In this document: positions 48,595-59,473 of the stretch, in pieces
Position numbering within the stretch: the stretch's first letter is position 1
How the letters are laid out: each line of letters opens with the position of its first letter
NCBI GenBank assembly: GCA_000442125.1
Contig: KE546967.1
Span: 620,001-684,000, forward strand
Source of the DNA: Opeltia flavorubescens
Lineage: Eukaryota; Ascomycota; Lecanoromycetes; Teloschistales; Teloschistaceae
Reading direction: 5' to 3'
DNA: 64,000 bases
Translations under genes and position numbers: made by a program
Notes under the pieces: model-generated
Databases searched by the model: none
The model's input: the letters and a program-made list of their open reading frames with translations, nothing else
Told to the model about the DNA's origin: nothing

Positions 48595-49245
48595 ATGGTT
48601 GTGGATTTTGGGCTTCGTCTTGTCAAGCAGCTACTCACAGTAGCTTGGGGCGCTTTAAGAACGTCGTAAGTGGGAAATATTAGGATCTTTCGAAAGTATG
48701 CTGACCAGTTATGTAGAATCAAGACAGCTCCAAAAACGCAGAGTCCCCTTTTGTCGATGCCACAGGAGGTCCTCGGCACAGTGTCTAAGCATCTTTCTCC
48801 AGAAGACAATTGGACTTTGAGAACAACCTGCCGCACAATGGCCAAAAAAATCGAACCTGCTATCCATACACAGAGTTCATGGAGCATATTCCAGCAGCGA
48901 TACGAGTCCTCGGTCCGGAAAAGGCCCTTAACGAGTCGAGGATGCCACACGTGCCGGAGAGCTCGGTTCATCTCCCAGTTCTCGGACGATCAACGTGATG
49001 TATTGAGGGTTAAGGAACCGACCTGCATCCCTTGTGGGACGAAGCGTGGATATTACGACTTCGCCCGATTTCGGGTCAACGGTGTGGAGTGTTGGGTATG
49101 CTCTGGATGTGAAGTAGCCAAGCCACTTTGCCAGGTCCAACCGCGATACCTCGAGTATAGTGAGAAGCGATGGTGCGCAGAGTGCTGGGACAAAGGCAGT
49201 CATCAGATACTCCCCCGGACAAGGTACCCCGACGGCGACTGGTAA
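48595..49245 (+). CDS. F-box protein with Cys-rich C-terminus
   Basis: Predicted substrate receptor of an SCF ubiquitin ligase. Exons 48595-48665 and 48717-49245; 600 nt, 199 aa. The first exon gives MVVDFGLRLVKQLLTVAWGA; the F-box follows at about 37-75 (LLSMPQEVLGTVSKHLSPED, NWTLRTTCRTMA). The C-terminal half is Cys-rich with paired Cys: CHTC, CIPC, CWVCSGC and CAEC, a spacing that suggests a zinc-binding substrate module. Many fungal F-box proteins of this size have this plan. The stop follows DGDW, and a donor-like GTAAGC directly overlaps the end, so a further exon is possible. Convergent with KTI12, 159 bp apart. Confidence 0.72.
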
Positions 49246-49404
49246 GCGGAACTTGCTCCGAGAAGATGGGTTTTCGGAGGCTCCTCGGGCCCAAGATCAG
49301 CTCCGAGAGCCAAGGCAGCCAACGGATACGATGCCCTTGCAAATGAGTAGTACAGAAAAGGCATTTTGGACCAGAGAGTGTACTTGCTGGGAAGTGGATT
49401 TGTA

Positions 49405-50444
49405 TCAGCCAAAGTTGGAGTTGAGAAATTCTATAAAGGAGCCCTGTATTCTTGTCTTGGGGAGGTTGTGCTGTCTATTCAACGAGATGAATTGTCTTCG
49501 GATCCGCTGCAGCTGTGGAAGAGCAAGTGGAGATGCGGGGAGCTCTATTACTTGCTTGTCAAGAGCAATCTGACCGCCTAGTTCCCCGACATGCTCTTTC
49601 TGCCATGCGAGCACTGTGTTGACAACGTCTTGTGTTATTTTGTCCAGCTCATAGAGGTAATCGGATTCCGCAGCGGGTTTCTGCTTCAGTCAGTATAAAG
49701 TCCCTTTCTTCTTCTGTCACTTTCTTACCATTACAGTCGCTTGATTTGGCTTGACTTTTTTCAGCTCCGATTCAGTACCTATCAAAGCATTCCAAATCTC
49801 TTCGCAGGGTGGCGCCGGGTCGTCATAAGGTATGGTGAATAAAGGACTATCCCATCTGGTCATGCCATTCGGTTCTTCGTAGCGGTAGACCAAGTTTTCG
49901 AATATATCGGTCGGATAGCCTCCATCCTGATCCTTGTTCTCCAAGAGTCTTTGGTTGATTTCTTTGCATGTTTCAGGAGGTGTTCCGACATGTACCTTTG
50001 CACGAGTTAGAGTAGGCTTCAACTCCACAAATCTGAGCGTCAAGCCAGAGACACCAACCACGCAACTTGGAGTTTGTACTGCCTTAGCTTCACAGTACAA
50101 TTGGTACCGGAAGCCCTTGATGTAGTTCAGCCCATCGGCTATGACAATAGTTTCTCTTCCCAATTCGCGTTTCACAGCAGAATATTCAGCAGCTCGAGCT
50201 TCTTTCTCTGACCGAGCTTCTCTATAAACCTCTCGATTCAAATCAAGTGTCTGATCATTGATATGAACGACACTCAACCGGCTCATTCGAGGTTCAGTTG
50301 CAGCTTTGATCTTATTATTGAAGTAGTCGAGCAGCTGATTGGAGCGGTAGGTTTTGCCTGAGGATGGGTATCCCGAGATCAAAATCAGCTGTACAACATC
50401 AGCAAGTGGATATGACCTTAGAGACGAAATGGCTTTACTGGCAT
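49405..50444 (-). CDS. KTI12: Elongator-associated ATPase Kti12
   Basis: P-loop protein that works with Elongator in wobble-uridine (mcm5U) modification of tRNA. Exons (minus): 50444-50439, 50388-49729, 49680-49405; 942 nt, 313 aa, the family length. The N-terminus MPLILISGYPSSGKTYRSNQ contains the Walker A motif GYPSSGKT; ETIVIADGLNYIKGFRYQLY and RYEEPNGMTRWDSPLF are family blocks, and the last exon gives YELDKITQDVVNTVLAWQKE and LPQLQRIRRQFISLNRQHNL. The first coding exon is only six bases (ATG CCA). The second intron is 48 nt; without splicing it the protein would stop early after VMVRK. Divergent from the CsbD-like gene. Confidence 0.92.
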
Positions 50445-50698
50445 ATCCAATGGTGTTATCGCATGATTTCCGAANAATGTTCTCGCTTTATGCCCACCCC
50501 TGTCACGAGCCCAAACTACGTCACAAGCAAAGTCGCACCCCACCTGGTCTTGGCAAGTCAATAAACAGCCCCTCCAAGCTTCAGCATTCAGCATCTCTTC
50601 CTCTTCAAACATACAGCACGCTTCTTTAATACTTTCAATTGCACATTCTATCACGACTCGGAACCCAAACTTATTGCTCTTACATTTCAAAAGCAAAA

Positions 50699-51448
50699 AT
50701 GTCCGACAAAGACTCCTCCACTGCAAAGTCCTACCTAGATTCCGCCATTGCCCAAGGGCAGTCCGCCCTTGGTTCTCTTACAGGCAGCACCGGTGACAAG
50801 GTAAGCCGGAGCTCCTGTACATCGTTCACACCAATCTGACTGTTGGGTCAAATCCCTCTGTCTGCCCTATCTCCCATCGAAAACAGGACTGCCCCTTCAA
50901 GAGATCCATGGCTAATCATGACCACCCAGACCGAAGCTGCAGCCCGCAAAGACCAAGCCGCCGCCGAGAAAGAAGCTTCTCACACCGTCGGTAAACTAGG
51001 CCCCCTGAACGTCTCTCCATCTGGTGGAGTCTCAACCGACGACCCAAACCGTACCGAAGGTATTTTCCCCCCTCCCCTTCATCCTTCCCCCGTTCCTCCC
51101 ATTCCAACTCCCTCTTTCTTTCCCCAACCCCCCATTGACAAATGAACAGGATCCTGGAACCAAACTCTCGGTTCCGCCAAAGAAACAATTGGCTCCCTGA
51201 CCGGCTCCACCAACCTCCAAAAAGAAGGCGAGCGTCAAAACGCCGAGGGAAAAAGGCAGGAAGCGCAAGGGCAGCTCTCGGACTTCGGTTCGGGCGTGCA
51301 GGACCGCGTCAAGGGTGCAGCGGGGGGGATGGTCGCGGGGTTGACGGGGGATCGGGAGAAGGAGGAAGAGATGAGGATGAAACATGATGATGCGAAGACG
51401 AAGCAGAGAAGCGCCGAGGCAGATATTCAGAAGCAGGCTGAAGCATAA
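50699..51448 (+). CDS. CsbD-like / Hmp1-type mismatch and cruciform DNA recognition protein
   Basis: Small hydrophilic protein. Exons 50699-50800, 50930-51059, 51150-51448; 531 nt, 176 aa. Two copies of GSLTGST (about 27 and 83) in an alternating Ala/Gln/Lys/Glu-rich sequence resemble bacterial CsbD stress proteins; fungal proteins with this plan are annotated as mismatched-base-pair and cruciform DNA recognition protein (Hmp1), from a Ustilago protein. No membrane segment. The C-terminal part (VQDRVKGAAGGMVAGLTGD then a Lys/Glu run) is helical. A role in stress is inferred from family behaviour; the DNA-binding activity is not visible in the sequence. Confidence 0.82.
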
Positions 51449-51848
51449 AGGAGCGAGCGGGGGGAACGGCAATGGTGACTTTTGAGGGTGTTTGGGAGGG
51501 AATCCTACGGGAGAAGGAAGTCCTTCAATGAAGGAGAGAAATGGTGATAACTGTTTGCCTGCGAATTCGATACCTCGATGCGTGTGAATGGAGATGATAT
51601 TTTATTCTGACCTCGTTTGCTGTACTGTGTTCGTGCATGGATATTCCATCTTGGGCATTCGCAATAAAGACTCTTATTTTGTGAGCAGTGAGCTCCTCCC
51701 TTCTATATGTCCATACCTCTAAATATCCCCTATTGACAAGTCCAGCTGCACAATGCTCATCAACTGTCCCATCCAATGGTATCTCATATCCATTCCTTTC
51801 CTTTCTAGAAAAGCGCCGAGACAACGCCTTCAAATCCCTTCTTATCCT
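51449..51848. other. Convergent spacer, no gene seen
   Basis: 400 bp between the 3' ends of the CsbD-like gene and the IDO gene. Confidence 0.5.
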
Positions 51849-53386
51849 TCACCAATGACAAATGCCTCCCTCGCTATCATCCATCGCCCATGTACCCGCC
51901 AGTCCGACAATCTCAATCGCCCCATCCTTATGCTCCCCCATCTTCCCCAGCGCCGCAAATCCTTCTCCCGCAGGACCGTTCGATAGAATCCTCCTTGCCC
52001 AGGCATCAATTGCAGGCTCACCGGTCTCATCTCTTGCTTGCTTCAGGAATGGAATAAGCGCCGTGCCACCTGTACCTCTCAACTTTTTACTTTCTGGCTT
52101 GATTGAAGGGGACGAGGAAGCCGCGGATGCGATATTCTGTCGTATAGGTTGTGGCGCCGACTTCGGCGACAGTGAGCGAGACGTGGAGCGAGACTCTCTG
52201 GATTTGACGATGATGTAGCGAGACACCAGCTGAATATGCTTATCCCTCAGAGACCTCAACATGGCAAGACATGCATCGAAAGCTATACTTAAGCCGCGAT
52301 CTGAGCGATGATTTTCAACATATTCCCTGATGTTTGCCACATTACTAACATGCTCCAGGAAGCGACGGTGAGAACCAGGCATGTACGAGCGCATCTCGTG
52401 GATGAAGTTATGTCGGGACGGTGGAGCTTGGCCTTCGACGTCGCTTTCGGAGCTGCTACCGGGGTAGCGAGGTTTCTCACCAGTAGGTCGGTGTTCGATC
52501 CCAAGAACAATATCGAAAAATTGGATGAGAGAACTCTGTGCATTGCTACCTCCGCCAAGCTGTCTGAAAGGCTGCTGGCCCGTACCGTCATCGAAAAGTA
52601 TGCCATTGGGTAGACCTGCATCTGCCATATTCTTGCCCCCAGCAAGAAAGGGGCGGATTCGGTGGTAGAAGACATGCGGATCACAATTTTCGTACATTTT
52701 TTGTAGAAGTGCGCCAAGCTCATCTAGTCGTTCCGCAAAGATCTGAAGACTCAGGGTAACTGACTTGCCGTCGTTTATACGAGCTGCTGCGATAGCGTCA
52801 AGGAGAAGTGGAATGGTAGGGCCCCCACGCGCTTCAATTGCCACTGAGACAAGGTAGAACCATGATTCATCCAAAGAACCAGTGTAGGTTGCGAGTGTAG
52901 ATAGGTTGTCGAGGGAATCAATGGGCTCATCATGGAAGATCGGTTTGAAATTCCATAGACAGACTGCGGAGTAGGTTGCTACGGGTGGTAATTCAAGTAT
53001 GGCGCAGACTTCGAGGAAGGGGATCGAAAGTGAGGGTGGAACTCTCTAAGCAAAGGATTAGCAGATATCACTGGAAATAGAACCGCTGATCGTACTTCCT
53101 CTGGCTTGTCGCCTCCCCATATAAAACCATGAGTAATGAATGACAAAAGGACATAGGCTCGTCGCCATTCAGCCGGCTGTTGCAGTCTGGAAGTCGAGAG
53201 AGTCGGCAGTTGATATACAACCCCCTTTAGTCTCTTACTCAAAAGCAATGCTTGAAGGTTCGCCACGATTGCTTCCCACCGATTGTAATACGGATCAGGT
53301 AAGACTTGCAACGGCAATTCAGTGGGGAGGAAACCATGTTGTGGGGAGATGCCATAATCTTCGAGCCTTGGTATGGCTGGGATCAT
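51849..53386 (-). CDS. BNA2: Indoleamine 2,3-dioxygenase
   Basis: Heme enzyme that opens the indole ring of L-tryptophan to N-formylkynurenine, first step of the kynurenine route to NAD+. Exons (minus): 53386-53096 and 53045-51849; 1488 nt, 495 aa. Start MIPAIPRLEDYGISPQHGFL, then WRRAYVLLSFITHGFIWGG, MRSYMPGSHRRFLEHVSN and LRSLRDKHIQLVSRYIIV; the His in RDKHIQ corresponds to the proximal heme ligand. The C-terminal GTGGTALIPFLKQARDET is the conserved substrate loop region. A Ser-rich insert lies between the last two blocks. An extended frame upstream (from 53431) contains another ATG but the family start fits 53386. Confidence 0.92.
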
Positions 53387-54367
53387 TTCCAGACGTTTGA
53401 ATGAAGAAGTAGTCAACCTGGTTTGATACAAAATTAAGCAACGTTGCCGGTAGCAGCCGGTTCGAGAGATGGTAGAGTTCCCTCGAGGGCGGACTGAAAG
53501 GACAAGCAGCCGAAGGACGACAAGATCGGAGTCGTGAATATGGTGTGGAGAGCCGCAATTTTATTTCTTGAAGAAGAGGGGCGAGTTGCAGACGTGTTAA
53601 TGAAGCTTACGTCTCGGAATTAAGAAGAGGACGAAGGAAGAAAGACATGGTTGCAATTAATCAGCAGCCATGCAGGACAAGGAACCGATGATATTGATTG
53701 CCCGAGATGTAATTCAGTGAAGAACAATTCTGTGACGACAGATAAAAAGTGAAGAAGATGCGGATAGTTAAATTCACAGAGCGCAAATAGTGGAATGGTA
53801 GTCTCGATCCGTAAGCTGCCGAGATCGGGCATTGTCTCTGAGAGAATTGCCCGGATAAAGGGAGTCAATCCTACGTAGGGCTGACTTATTGCTTTTGTAA
53901 TTCAAATAAAAGAGACAGCTTCTGGACCGTCTAAACATTCTGGTAAAGTCTTTCCGTCTTAGATTTAGAAGGGATGAAATGACCCGCGACGACAGGAGAG
54001 ACGATGCACATGCATCGAATAAGAGTGCACGCAGCCTGGATCCAACTCGCAATGTTTCGGCTTCTCAGACGTATAGTCGATGCCGAGAGGTCTTCTGATG
54101 CACGATGTGGCGAGGAATATCTCTGTATCAATGAACAAGATTGACCTCATCAAGTCAAGTGACGAGGATCTCAAGGAGGGGTACGACAGTATGCGGAGTT
54201 TCGGCGGAGGCCAAGGCGGTGAACTGCAACCCAGGCAACGGACTGGCAGAAAACTGTCAACAAGAAATAGAAAATTCGTATGAGTCGCCAGAAAGAGCAG
54301 AAGGCGCAAAGCATAAACCAGAGGCGTGCTTGTCTTAAGCCACTTGTATTGTTTTATTTCCACTGCC
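53387..54367. promoter_or_regulatory. Divergent promoter region BNA2 / CDC14
   Basis: 981 bp between two start codons. Short frames on both strands (for example 53965-54369 minus) show no family character. Confidence 0.45.
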
Positions 54368-55283
54368 ATGGAGAATCTTCTGTCGCTCTCGTTCGATTAC
54401 CTTTCCTCCTTCGATGCCGTCAAAATACGCAAAGGCTTGCGCCAGCTCGAAGGGCTCCTCGCCCAATTGTGTCTTTCACGCACAGTCACAGCAGCAGAGC
54501 GAAGGAGATCAGTCGCATTAGATGGCGTCACAAAATCGAGTCCGAAGAATCTGGAGTCTCTGAGTGACGATCCAGCCTTTCGAGAATTCTTCAAACTGCA
54601 AGAAGGATTCGAATGGAATGGTGCGCGCTCCTGGAAATCGTTCCTGATATTGTGACCGCACAGCATCTGATGGAGCACTAGTCGGCATAAGATTGATATC
54701 TTGCCTTGAGCGACTCCTCGGTAAAGGCAGTAATGGTCAGAACGACCTCCTCCTAGTCTCCGCCCTCGACCTCCTGCGCGGCGTCCTCCTCATTCACCCA
54801 CCCTCCCGCTCCCTTTTCGCCCGTGAAATCTACATGAACCTTCTCCTCGATCTCATCGATCCCTCGTCATGCCCAGCGGTCCAATCGTCCGCCGTCCTTA
54901 CTCTCGTCACTGCATTACTGGAACAGCCCAAGATTACCCGCTGCTTTGAGAACCTAGATGGACTGCTCACAGTGACGAGTTTGTTCAAGAATAGAGCAAC
55001 GAGCAGGGAAGTGAAACTGAAGCTTGTTGAGTTCTTGTATTTCTACTTGATGCCGGAAATACCTCAGGCCCCGCGCAATAGAACCGATGAAAGAGAAGGT
55101 TTACGGAGAAGTCCGAGCAAAGCATCAAAGCTGGGCAGCGTGGAACGGACAAAGATTGCAGGTGAAGAGGGGACACGGACGACGGATGAGAAGCAAAGTT
55201 TATTGGGAAGGTATCTGAATAATGTTCAGGATCTGGTGGACGATTTGAAAGAGACGGCCCCGTTCGGTGCCAATTATGGGTAG
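54368..55283 (+). CDS. cdc14: Cdc14, septation initiation network component
   Basis: Partner of the SIN kinase Sid1 in fission yeast (not the Cdc14 phosphatase of budding yeast). Exons 54368-54620 and 54682-55283; 855 nt, 284 aa. Start MENLLSLSFDYLSSFDAVKI, then KIRKGLRQLEGLLAQLCL, DPAFREFFKLQEGFEWN, VGIRLISCLERLLG, and a helical armadillo-like body with LIDPSSCPAVQSSAVLTLVT and KLKLVEFLYFYLMPE. The C-terminus is a polar linker ending GRYLNNVQDLVDDLKETAPF. Length and blocks match the fungal Cdc14 family. Needed for cytokinesis and septum formation in fungi; that role comes from family knowledge. Convergent with SAM35. Confidence 0.88.
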
Positions 55284-55471
55284 CAGATACTCGTGGAAAC
55301 ATCAATAGGTTTTTTTTGGGCATGAATGGGGTTGCGTGGCCACTGTAACAAATGCATTTACCTGGCGCTGGGGAACTCATGTAGATGGGTAGCTACATGA
55401 CGAAAGATCTGAGCGGAGGAGTCTTTCCATTGGCTGCATATGGGTGAATCACTCAGGGAACAATTGTATTT

Positions 55472-56446
55472 TTATTGAAAACATCTTTGATAGATTCTTC
55501 GTCTGTGGTCAACCAAGTTGGGCCATCTGCCCTCCCTCAGCTCCCTGCCCAATCTCTCGTCCTCCTCTTTCCAGCCCATGGCTTCGTCACATAATAGGTA
55601 TGTGTAAGCAAAGACACTTGCATCCAGCATGCCCGGTACGTTTTCGCCAAAGAACCAATCATTGTCACCTAGGAGCTTAGACAACGCCGAAAAGGCATTA
55701 GTGCTTTCTCGATATAAGGTATCAACGTCGACTATGGACGAGTGTGAGTCTTTGATAATTTCTTCAAGCGCGGCGGATCGCAGAGTCTTAGCAAGTGAGA
55801 TTTGGGCGAGATAGGAGGAAGTTTCGGGTGTAATGTATAGAGGTATTGCGACAGCACCAAAGTTATACGGTGTCAAATACAGCGTGTGGAGCCATGCATT
55901 TCGTATTCGATGGTCAAGGAGAGACATGTAAGCATCGTAACGCATATCTCTGGGTTCTGGTCTGGAGGTGTTGCTGTCTTTGCTCGTCCAGTCTTGAAGT
56001 TCAGCTGAAGAAACGGGAGGAACCACCTCAAGGCTGCAGCTGGAAGAGCCAGGAACCAGATAAGGTAATGATCCGCTGGGGGAAGAATGGTTGTTGGAGG
56101 CTGCGGTGACAAAATTCACGCCCATGAGCTTAAGGTAGGTCTATGTATTGAGTCAGTATTTCCATGACTATTTAGCTGGATACAGAAATCGTACCTGCCA
56201 TTTGAGACACATAGGATTGAACGATGGTGCATCTTCCATCTGAGCATCAAGCCTGGCGAACACATACAATGTGTTTCCCTTACGATCGATGGGTTTTCGT
56301 CTGGGTAGATCATTTGAAGGATAAGTCACCAATGGAAACTTGTTGAAGAGGCGCTTCACAGGTTCCGGTGTAGTTGGCCATCGTGACTGGGAGGGTCTTG
56401 ATAGTGTCTTCTTCCTGTTCAGCCTGTTGTCCTCATCTTGTGGCAT
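55472..56446 (-). CDS. SAM35: Mitochondrial outer-membrane sorting component Sam35 (metaxin-like)
   Basis: Peripheral subunit of the SAM complex that recognises beta-barrel precursors. Exons (minus): 56446-56195 and 56140-55472; 921 nt, 306 aa. The first exon contains VKRLFNKFPLVTYPSNDLP and APSFNPMCLKWQ, the thioredoxin-like start seen in fungal metaxins; the second continues TYLKLMGVNFVTAASNNHSS, PSGSLPYLVPG, then the GST-C-like helices YDAYMSLLDHRIRNAWLHTL and GDNDWFFGENVPGMLDASVF. No membrane span. The start ATG at 56446 gives MPQDEDNRLNRK. Sam37 and other metaxins are alternatives; the PxNDLP and FNPMCLKWQ text favours Sam35. Divergent from the dehydrogenase gene, 399 bp. Confidence 0.77.
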
Positions 56447-56845
56447 TCTCAATCGCCATCATCAGGAGATTTCTGCCAGAGGCTGCCACGGGCTCGATAA
56501 ATATGGAGCTAACCGCTTTTAAGTCTTGGCTTGAGCACCAATGGAAGTCATGGACCGTACTCTCTTAGTACCTTATTGAGTGCACACCTAGCATGTAAGG
56601 ATGGTAGCCAATTGCGATGAGCGATCTGAGTACAGCAGCTTCTTGCATCATCGTCGAACCAGAAAGGGTTAGGTTGGCTAGAAATTGGTGAAAATGTGAG
56701 TGGCAACAGCCCTATGATACATCAAATATCTATGACGAGGAGCCTATCGAATCCAATTGTAATTCAACTCTAATTCACATGATATTAATATCTTTATCGA
56801 CTCAGCATCAGATTGTAGAAAAGNATTGAGATTGCCAGAATAAGT
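56447..56845. promoter_or_regulatory. Divergent promoter region SAM35 / SDR
   Basis: 399 bp between two start codons. One undetermined base at 56824, 22 bp before the dehydrogenase ATG. No clear motif. Confidence 0.45.
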
Positions 56846-57952
56846 ATGGGTAATCCATTGATAGCGATCGTTACCGGTGCAGTACGACATAATAATCCGC
56901 GGACGGCGATAGCATGCTAACAGCTGCAAGAACCGAGGTATTGGCGAGGGAATCTGTCAAGTCCTAGCGAGCTCAGTCCAGGAGCCTATGGTGCTTTATG
57001 CAACATCAAGAAAAGGACAGGACTTGGGTTTCAAACCGATCTCATCTAAACTGGAATTGCGATATCCAAAGCTCGACATTTCGAGTCGCCCTAGTATCGA
57101 GGACTTTGCGAAGTCAATTAAAGCAGAGCACGCGAATGTCGATGTACTGATTAACAATGCTGGAGTAAATCTTGACCCAGAATATTCGCCAGAAAACGTG
57201 AAGAAGACCTTGGACACAAATTACAGGGGAACACTGAATGTACGTGTGACGAACGCGTTGGGTTTGTATCAGACTAAGAATGAAATTGACGTGCAAAAGA
57301 TGTGTCAAACCTTTCTTTCATTGCTGAACGAGAACGGCCGTATCGTAAATGTGTCGTCGGCTGGCTCATCATTGAGCGGTTACAGTTCAGAAATCCAAGC
57401 ACGCTTTAGGAGCTCAAAGATGAATCTTACCGATTTGGAGCAGATGATCAATGAATACCAGGTACAGTCTAGTATTCACTATCGGAGTGTGGTACAGGAG
57501 CGCTCAATAGTATCATAGGAAGCCGCGAACAACGGAACGGAAAGCCGCAATGGATGGAAAAGTCAGGCATATAGCGTCAGCAAAGCTGCTATCAATGCAA
57601 TGACGGCTGTGCTCGCTCGCGACAATGCTGGATTGACTATCAACGCCTGTTGTCCTGGTTGTTAGTAGCCTTCAAGAGTAATCGAATCCCGAAGATGAAT
57701 GCTGATTGGAAAACATCACAGGGGTAGATACAGATATGGGTAACCTGTTGGGCCGACCCCCAAAAACCATTGGTAGGCCATGGTTCTTCCTAATTTGTTG
57801 AGTCTGCTTGGCTGACCATTGAACATGTTCTAGCCGATGGAGCAAAGATCCCCATAAGACTTGGCTTCAAGGACATAGGTGGTGTTACTGGAAGGTATTG
57901 GGGAAACGGTTCTGTACGGGACAGGGGAGAAGGCCAAGTGCAGGAGTGGTAG
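56846..57952 (+). CDS. Short-chain dehydrogenase (carbonyl reductase-like)
   Basis: NAD(P)-dependent oxidoreductase of the classical SDR type. Exons: 56846-56881, 56931-57239, 57300-57461, 57519-57660, 57722-57772, 57834-57952; 819 nt, 272 aa. Cofactor motif TGANRGIGEGI is rebuilt across the first intron; VDVLINNAGVN holds the NNAG motif; GRIVNVSSAGSS supplies the catalytic Ser; YSVSKAAIN the Tyr-x-x-x-Lys. NACCPGWVDTDMG is typical of the CBR1 group, as is the long insert between Ser and Tyr. The second intron is 60 nt with no stop, so its retention would add 20 residues. Substrate unknown. Ends 215 bp from the convergent GFA gene. Confidence 0.88.
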
Positions 57953-58167
57953 GCTATCCAAGGTTCTTGATGTACCACATAACGTGTGATTTGCCCCCTC
58001 ACCCTTTCCCCCCCGGCGCAGATAGGATAGCATCTCGTTACGTTGGAGAAACTGTACGGGACGTGTGATTGCTATTGTACCATTTTTATTGGAAAGCGTC
58101 AGTAGTTTCTCGACGTCTGTGCACTATGCTCCTGATCTTGCGGCATTCAGCCAGGTGATAACTAGCT

Positions 58168-58862
58168 TCAATCCTGGACTCTATCTTTGTGGAAGATCCC
58201 AGGTATTTCGGGCATCCATTTTTCTCGGTGAATGCAGAAGAATTCGCCTTTGGGAGGTAGCGCCGAAGGGTCGTCAAGTGTCCCTGTCATAACGTAACGA
58301 AAGCTATTGGTTGCTCCGGCACCATACTCCAAGATCCCAGTACCACATTTGGCGCAGAACTCTCTATGTAGCAGTGAGCCACTGCCATTATCGGCCTCAT
58401 GAACGGTAGGCTTGGCTGAGTCAGAGGTGTAGGAGAAGGCTTTCACGGGAATCTTGGTTGTCAAGCCGAATGCTACAGTGACTCCAGTCAGCGTATCAGA
58501 GGTTGGGTGTTTCTCCGTCCAGGCTAGAACAACCCAGGGCTGTTATGTTTGCATTGGGATTCGGAAGAGGCGCCGACTGGCTGGCGGGAGACTGGATAGC
58601 ATACCAGTACCAAAGAAACGCTAGCCAGACGTCAGTAAGATCCCTGGTACTATGAAATGCTTCTAGAAAGGATTGCAAATCTGGATTTGAGCGAGAAAAC
58701 CCAGCGCACGAGTCTGTACGTGACTCTTCGAAGGGGGGGGACAGGAACGAACCATACCTTGCAATTATGACAATGGCACAACGAAGTGCGCGCTTCGTCA
58801 GGTGAAGCTATGTTGATTTGGTACTGGATAGCTTTGCAATAGCAAGCCCCGGTGTAGACCAT
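58168..58862 (-). CDS. GFA / CENP-V-type zinc protein
   Basis: Member of the glutathione-dependent formaldehyde-activating enzyme family (Pfam GFA), a small beta fold with two structural or catalytic zinc sites. Exons (minus): 58862-58758, 58620-58605, 58472-58168; 426 nt, 141 aa, the family length. Zinc ligands: GACYCKAI, LCHCHNCK and FCAKCGTGI. The middle coding exon is only 16 nt and encodes RFFGT right after the HNCK motif; with it the text reads CHNCKRFFGTAFGLTTKIPV as the family requires. Most fungal GFA proteins have no known substrate. Divergent from the copper factor gene. Confidence 0.85.
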
Positions 58863-59473
58863 TGTAGCTTATGTGCTGAGTACCGTGGGTGGACGTCTCT
58901 GTCAAAATGACGAGGTGGATCTCTGAACAGCCAATCAGCACACAAGAAAACTTCCGAACCACGCTGCCTATCCGTGAGAGCAATTTTTATTCTATGATAC
59001 AACGGTACAATAGTTATTTTTGTAAAAGCATCCCTCGACCCAGAGTTCCCCGCCCTAGGGGACCCCCCCTCGCCCTCTACACAGCGGGGTGGAATCTTTG
59101 CCGGGCTGAAAGCGGAAAAGCCTGGTAGCTTCACAGGCTTGTACAGGGCAACTGCCTCATCCAAATCATATGTTGAAGGCTTCAACCATCAACCAGACTT
59201 ATGACTTTACGCTACAAATGACTTTCTGAGCAGGTATAAAAAATGAGCTGGTTCTCGCTACTTTCAATATTTTTTAATCCTCTCTTCCACGCTCTCATAC
59301 TTACTCCCACGCTCTCATCTCTCCTTCCACGCTTTAATCTTCTCTTCAACGCTCTACACTCTCCACACGCTTTACAACGGTGAAACGTGCCTCCATAAAC
59401 AACTTGCTCTGACTTGACTACCTTGTTCCGAAACATCTCTTTGCTCCTTGGGTGATCTCTCAATACCTTCAAG
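58863..59473. promoter_or_regulatory. Divergent promoter region GFA gene / copper factor
   Basis: 611 bp between two start codons, with a C-homopolymer near 59063-59069 and a 20-bp-period pyrimidine repeat at 59285-59372. A TTTGCTC at 59440-59446 matches the core of the yeast Mac1 copper-response element (TTTGCTCA) except the last base. Confidence 0.5.
59285..59364 (+). repeat. Tandem repeat, 4 units of 20 bp around CCACGCT
   Basis: Units start at 59285, 59305, 59325 and 59345: TTCCACGCTCTCATACTTAC, TCCCACGCTCTCATCTCTCC, TTCCACGCTTTAATCTTCTC, TTCAACGCTCTACACTCTCC. A fifth, shifted ACACGCTTTAC follows. It lies 110-190 bp before the copper-factor ATG, probably in the 5' leader or core promoter. 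Confidence 0.75.
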
